This document shows, piece by piece, positions 5,631-6,713 of a stretch of DNA of 6,713 bases (position 1 is its first letter; every line of letters starts with the position of its first letter). This DNA comes from Christensenella sp. UBA1224 (GTDB lineage Bacteria > Bacillota > Clostridia > Christensenellales > Aristaeellaceae). Location of the stretch: NCBI GenBank assembly GCA_002309235.1, contig DBXA01000071.1, positions 1-6,713 on the forward strand, in the 5' to 3' direction. The notes beneath the pieces are model-generated. The model worked only from the letters and a program-made list of their open reading frames with translations, ran no database searches and was not told the origin of the DNA. The position numbers and the translations under genes are program-made.

Positions 5631-6713
5631 ATATCTTTCACCACCATATATACAATATCGCTGTTATATTTCTTTATGCTTCCCCGGAACCATAAATCTT
5701 CTGCATCAGGATACCGATCCTCTATTAGGTCTTCCGCTGCATCTTTGGACAACTTATGAGACCAAACCTTTCCATCTAAGCGCAAGAAATGAAAATCACC
5801 ATGCGAAGAGAGCCCCAAACTATCATTGCCCCAATACACATAACCATCATTATCGGCCTCGCAGTATGTTCTTAAAGCAATCATGTGCCAGCCTTCTGGA
5901 ACATTTTCTTTTATGCTTTTTACTATTTTAGCATACTCTTCTCCGCCAAGATCACTGATTAAAGCTCCTGCTAATAAATGAACATCAAAATAGTCTTGAT
6001 GTACTCTGGTTGGATCTGTGGGATGTTTGTATTCATTCAGGCGCTCATTCCCTCCTGGCAGCATCCATTCGATCTTATCAACAGCATAACCACAACAGTT
6101 AAATAACTTATTGTCTTCATCTTTCAAGGCTTTTGCCCACTCCGGAATGTGTCCATTTAAATCGTAATACTGGATTGAATCATTCTCACAATAGCAGAAC
6201 AAATTATGCTGCAAAAGTCTTCCTGTCTGCCCCAGTATGCTGTCACTGCTGATAAACCTGCACTTCTCGGGATCATAATACCTGCCCCTGAGATAATACA
6301 GCCTCGTTTCCGTATCATACACGTATCCCCTGTACCGGAACGGGTTGATATCGCTCCCAGCGTACTTGCCAAACTGCCGCCTGTTGAGATGACAGTTCCT
6401 CAGGCGTCGTACAGGTACGTTACAACCAGGCTCCCGCTGCTGTCCTTCAGCCCCAGCACGTCGCCATGCAGGCTGTAGACATAGGTATACATACTGTTTC
6501 CGTACTTGCAGAGGGCTCGGTTGCCCGCTGGCATAGGAGATATGCAAGTCTTCCGTGCCGCGGATGACATGGGTGACGGATTTCCCGGCTACCGTGTAGA
6601 AGGTATCTGTCGTTACACCATTCTCTGTAACGCTCTTTTTTATCCTCTGCCCGTTCTCGTCGTACAGGTAGGAGATGGAGGTTCCGATTTTCGTCATCCC
6701 CGCGAGACGCCGC
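5624..6713 (-). CDS. RHS/YD-repeat protein, C-terminal part with a putative cysteine-peptidase-like tip (5' end outside window)
   Basis: The frame is open to the window edge (RRLAG precedes the Met at 6697), so the true start lies outside; residues are numbered from that Met. Residues 1-58 are YD-repeat sequence (SYLYDENGQRIKK). Residues 118-183 are the RHS-associated core (NPFRYRGYVYDTET, LYYLRGRYYDPE, DSILGQTG), ending in a degenerate YYDLNGH at 177-183 in place of the usual DPxG. The variable tip is 184-357. It has NCCGYA at 200-205, DFHF at 301-304 and WSHK at 312-315. This Cys...His order resembles papain-like/NlpC-P60-like secreted effectors, so C201 and H303 are candidate catalytic residues (pattern recognition, unproved). 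Residues about 59-117 are out of frame relative to RHS homology because of two compensating shifts near 6525 and 6347. RHS proteins are large, secreted or surface-exposed and carry toxin tips in contact-dependent competition. It overlaps the next gene by 7 nt. Confidence 0.75.
   Translation of the reverse strand, partial: RRLAGMTKIGTSISYLYDENGQRIKKSVTENGVTTDTFYTVAGKSVTHVIRGTEDLHISYASGQPSPLQVRKQYVYLCLQPAWRRAGAEGQQREPGCNVPVRRLRNCHLNRRQFGKYAGSDINPFRYRGYVYDTETRLYYLRGRYYDPEKCRFISSDSILGQTGRLLQHNLFCYCENDSIQYYDLNGHIPEWAKALKDEDNKLFNCCGYAVDKIEWMLPGGNERLNEYKHPTDPTRVHQDYFDVHLLAGALISDLGGEEYAKIVKSIKENVPEGWHMIALRTYCEADNDGYVYWGNDSLGLSSHGDFHFLRLDGKVWSHKLSKDAAEDLIEDRYPDAEDLWFRGSIKKYNSDIVYMVVKDIW
6551..6573 (-). 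repeat. Parent copy of the RHS relic at 4844-4866
   Basis: This segment of the RHS gene encodes THVIRGTE and is the source-like copy of the 23-nt repeat found in the gap after the candidate immunity gene. The two differ only at the 7th and 16th bases. Confidence 0.55.

Noticed and set aside
6400..6402. TGA read as tryptophan (alternative genetic code), since RHS homology expects DAWG here
   Set aside because: Two genes in the window end at TGA exactly where their domains end (202 and 1403), TGG is used for Trp throughout, and the annotated RHS frame does not use this TGA.
1..6713. CRISPR array, tRNA, rRNA or insertion-sequence transposase
   Set aside because: No regularly spaced repeats, no tRNA-like cloverleaf or rRNA stretch recognised by eye, and no transposase-like protein or terminal inverted repeats.

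Overview
All supported genes in this 6.7 kb window lie on the minus strand, so transcription runs from high to low coordinates. The SD-type ribosome sites, the sigmaA-type promoters, the phosphofructokinase of the long 'GGNDS/PKTIDND' type, the bacterial SH3-repeat secreted protein and the YD-repeat/RHS core of the 'RYRGY..DTET.LYYLR.RYYDPE' type together suggest a Gram-positive Clostridia-class anaerobe, perhaps a gut or rumen lineage with fairly high GC. That assignment is an inference from protein style, not a database result.

The window has two parts. From the right edge to about 4750 is an accessory, mostly AT-rich segment. It holds the 3' end of an RHS/YD-repeat protein (6713-5624) with a C-terminal domain that looks like a cysteine peptidase or amidase effector. 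A small secreted protein gene (5630-5040) overlaps it by 7 nt and is a candidate immunity partner. About 315 nt of apparently decayed DNA follow, and these still carry a 23-nt piece of RHS sequence (21/23 identical to the intact gene). The RHS gene shows two frame disruptions that cancel each other, leaving a scrambled stretch of about 57 residues but an open frame into the core and tip.

From 4725 to 1 the DNA is GC-rich and looks like ordinary chromosome. It holds a secreted three-module SH3-like protein (4725-3937) ending at a rho-independent terminator, then a promoter driving a compact three-gene operon. The operon encodes a probable PPi-dependent phosphofructokinase (3698-2448), an acetyl-xylan-esterase-like alpha/beta hydrolase (2413-1403) and a macro-domain protein with a C-terminal HTH-like helical domain (1380-202). 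A consensus TTGACA-18-TATAAT promoter then drives a secreted protein whose gene leaves the window at position 1.

The operon joins central carbon metabolism (fructose 6-phosphate phosphorylation), ester or acetyl removal and ADP-ribose/O-acetyl-ADP-ribose chemistry; any functional link between the three is inference from spacing. The most system-like content is the RHS tip plus overlapping secreted partner, a candidate polymorphic toxin-immunity pair with a possible degraded neighbour copy.
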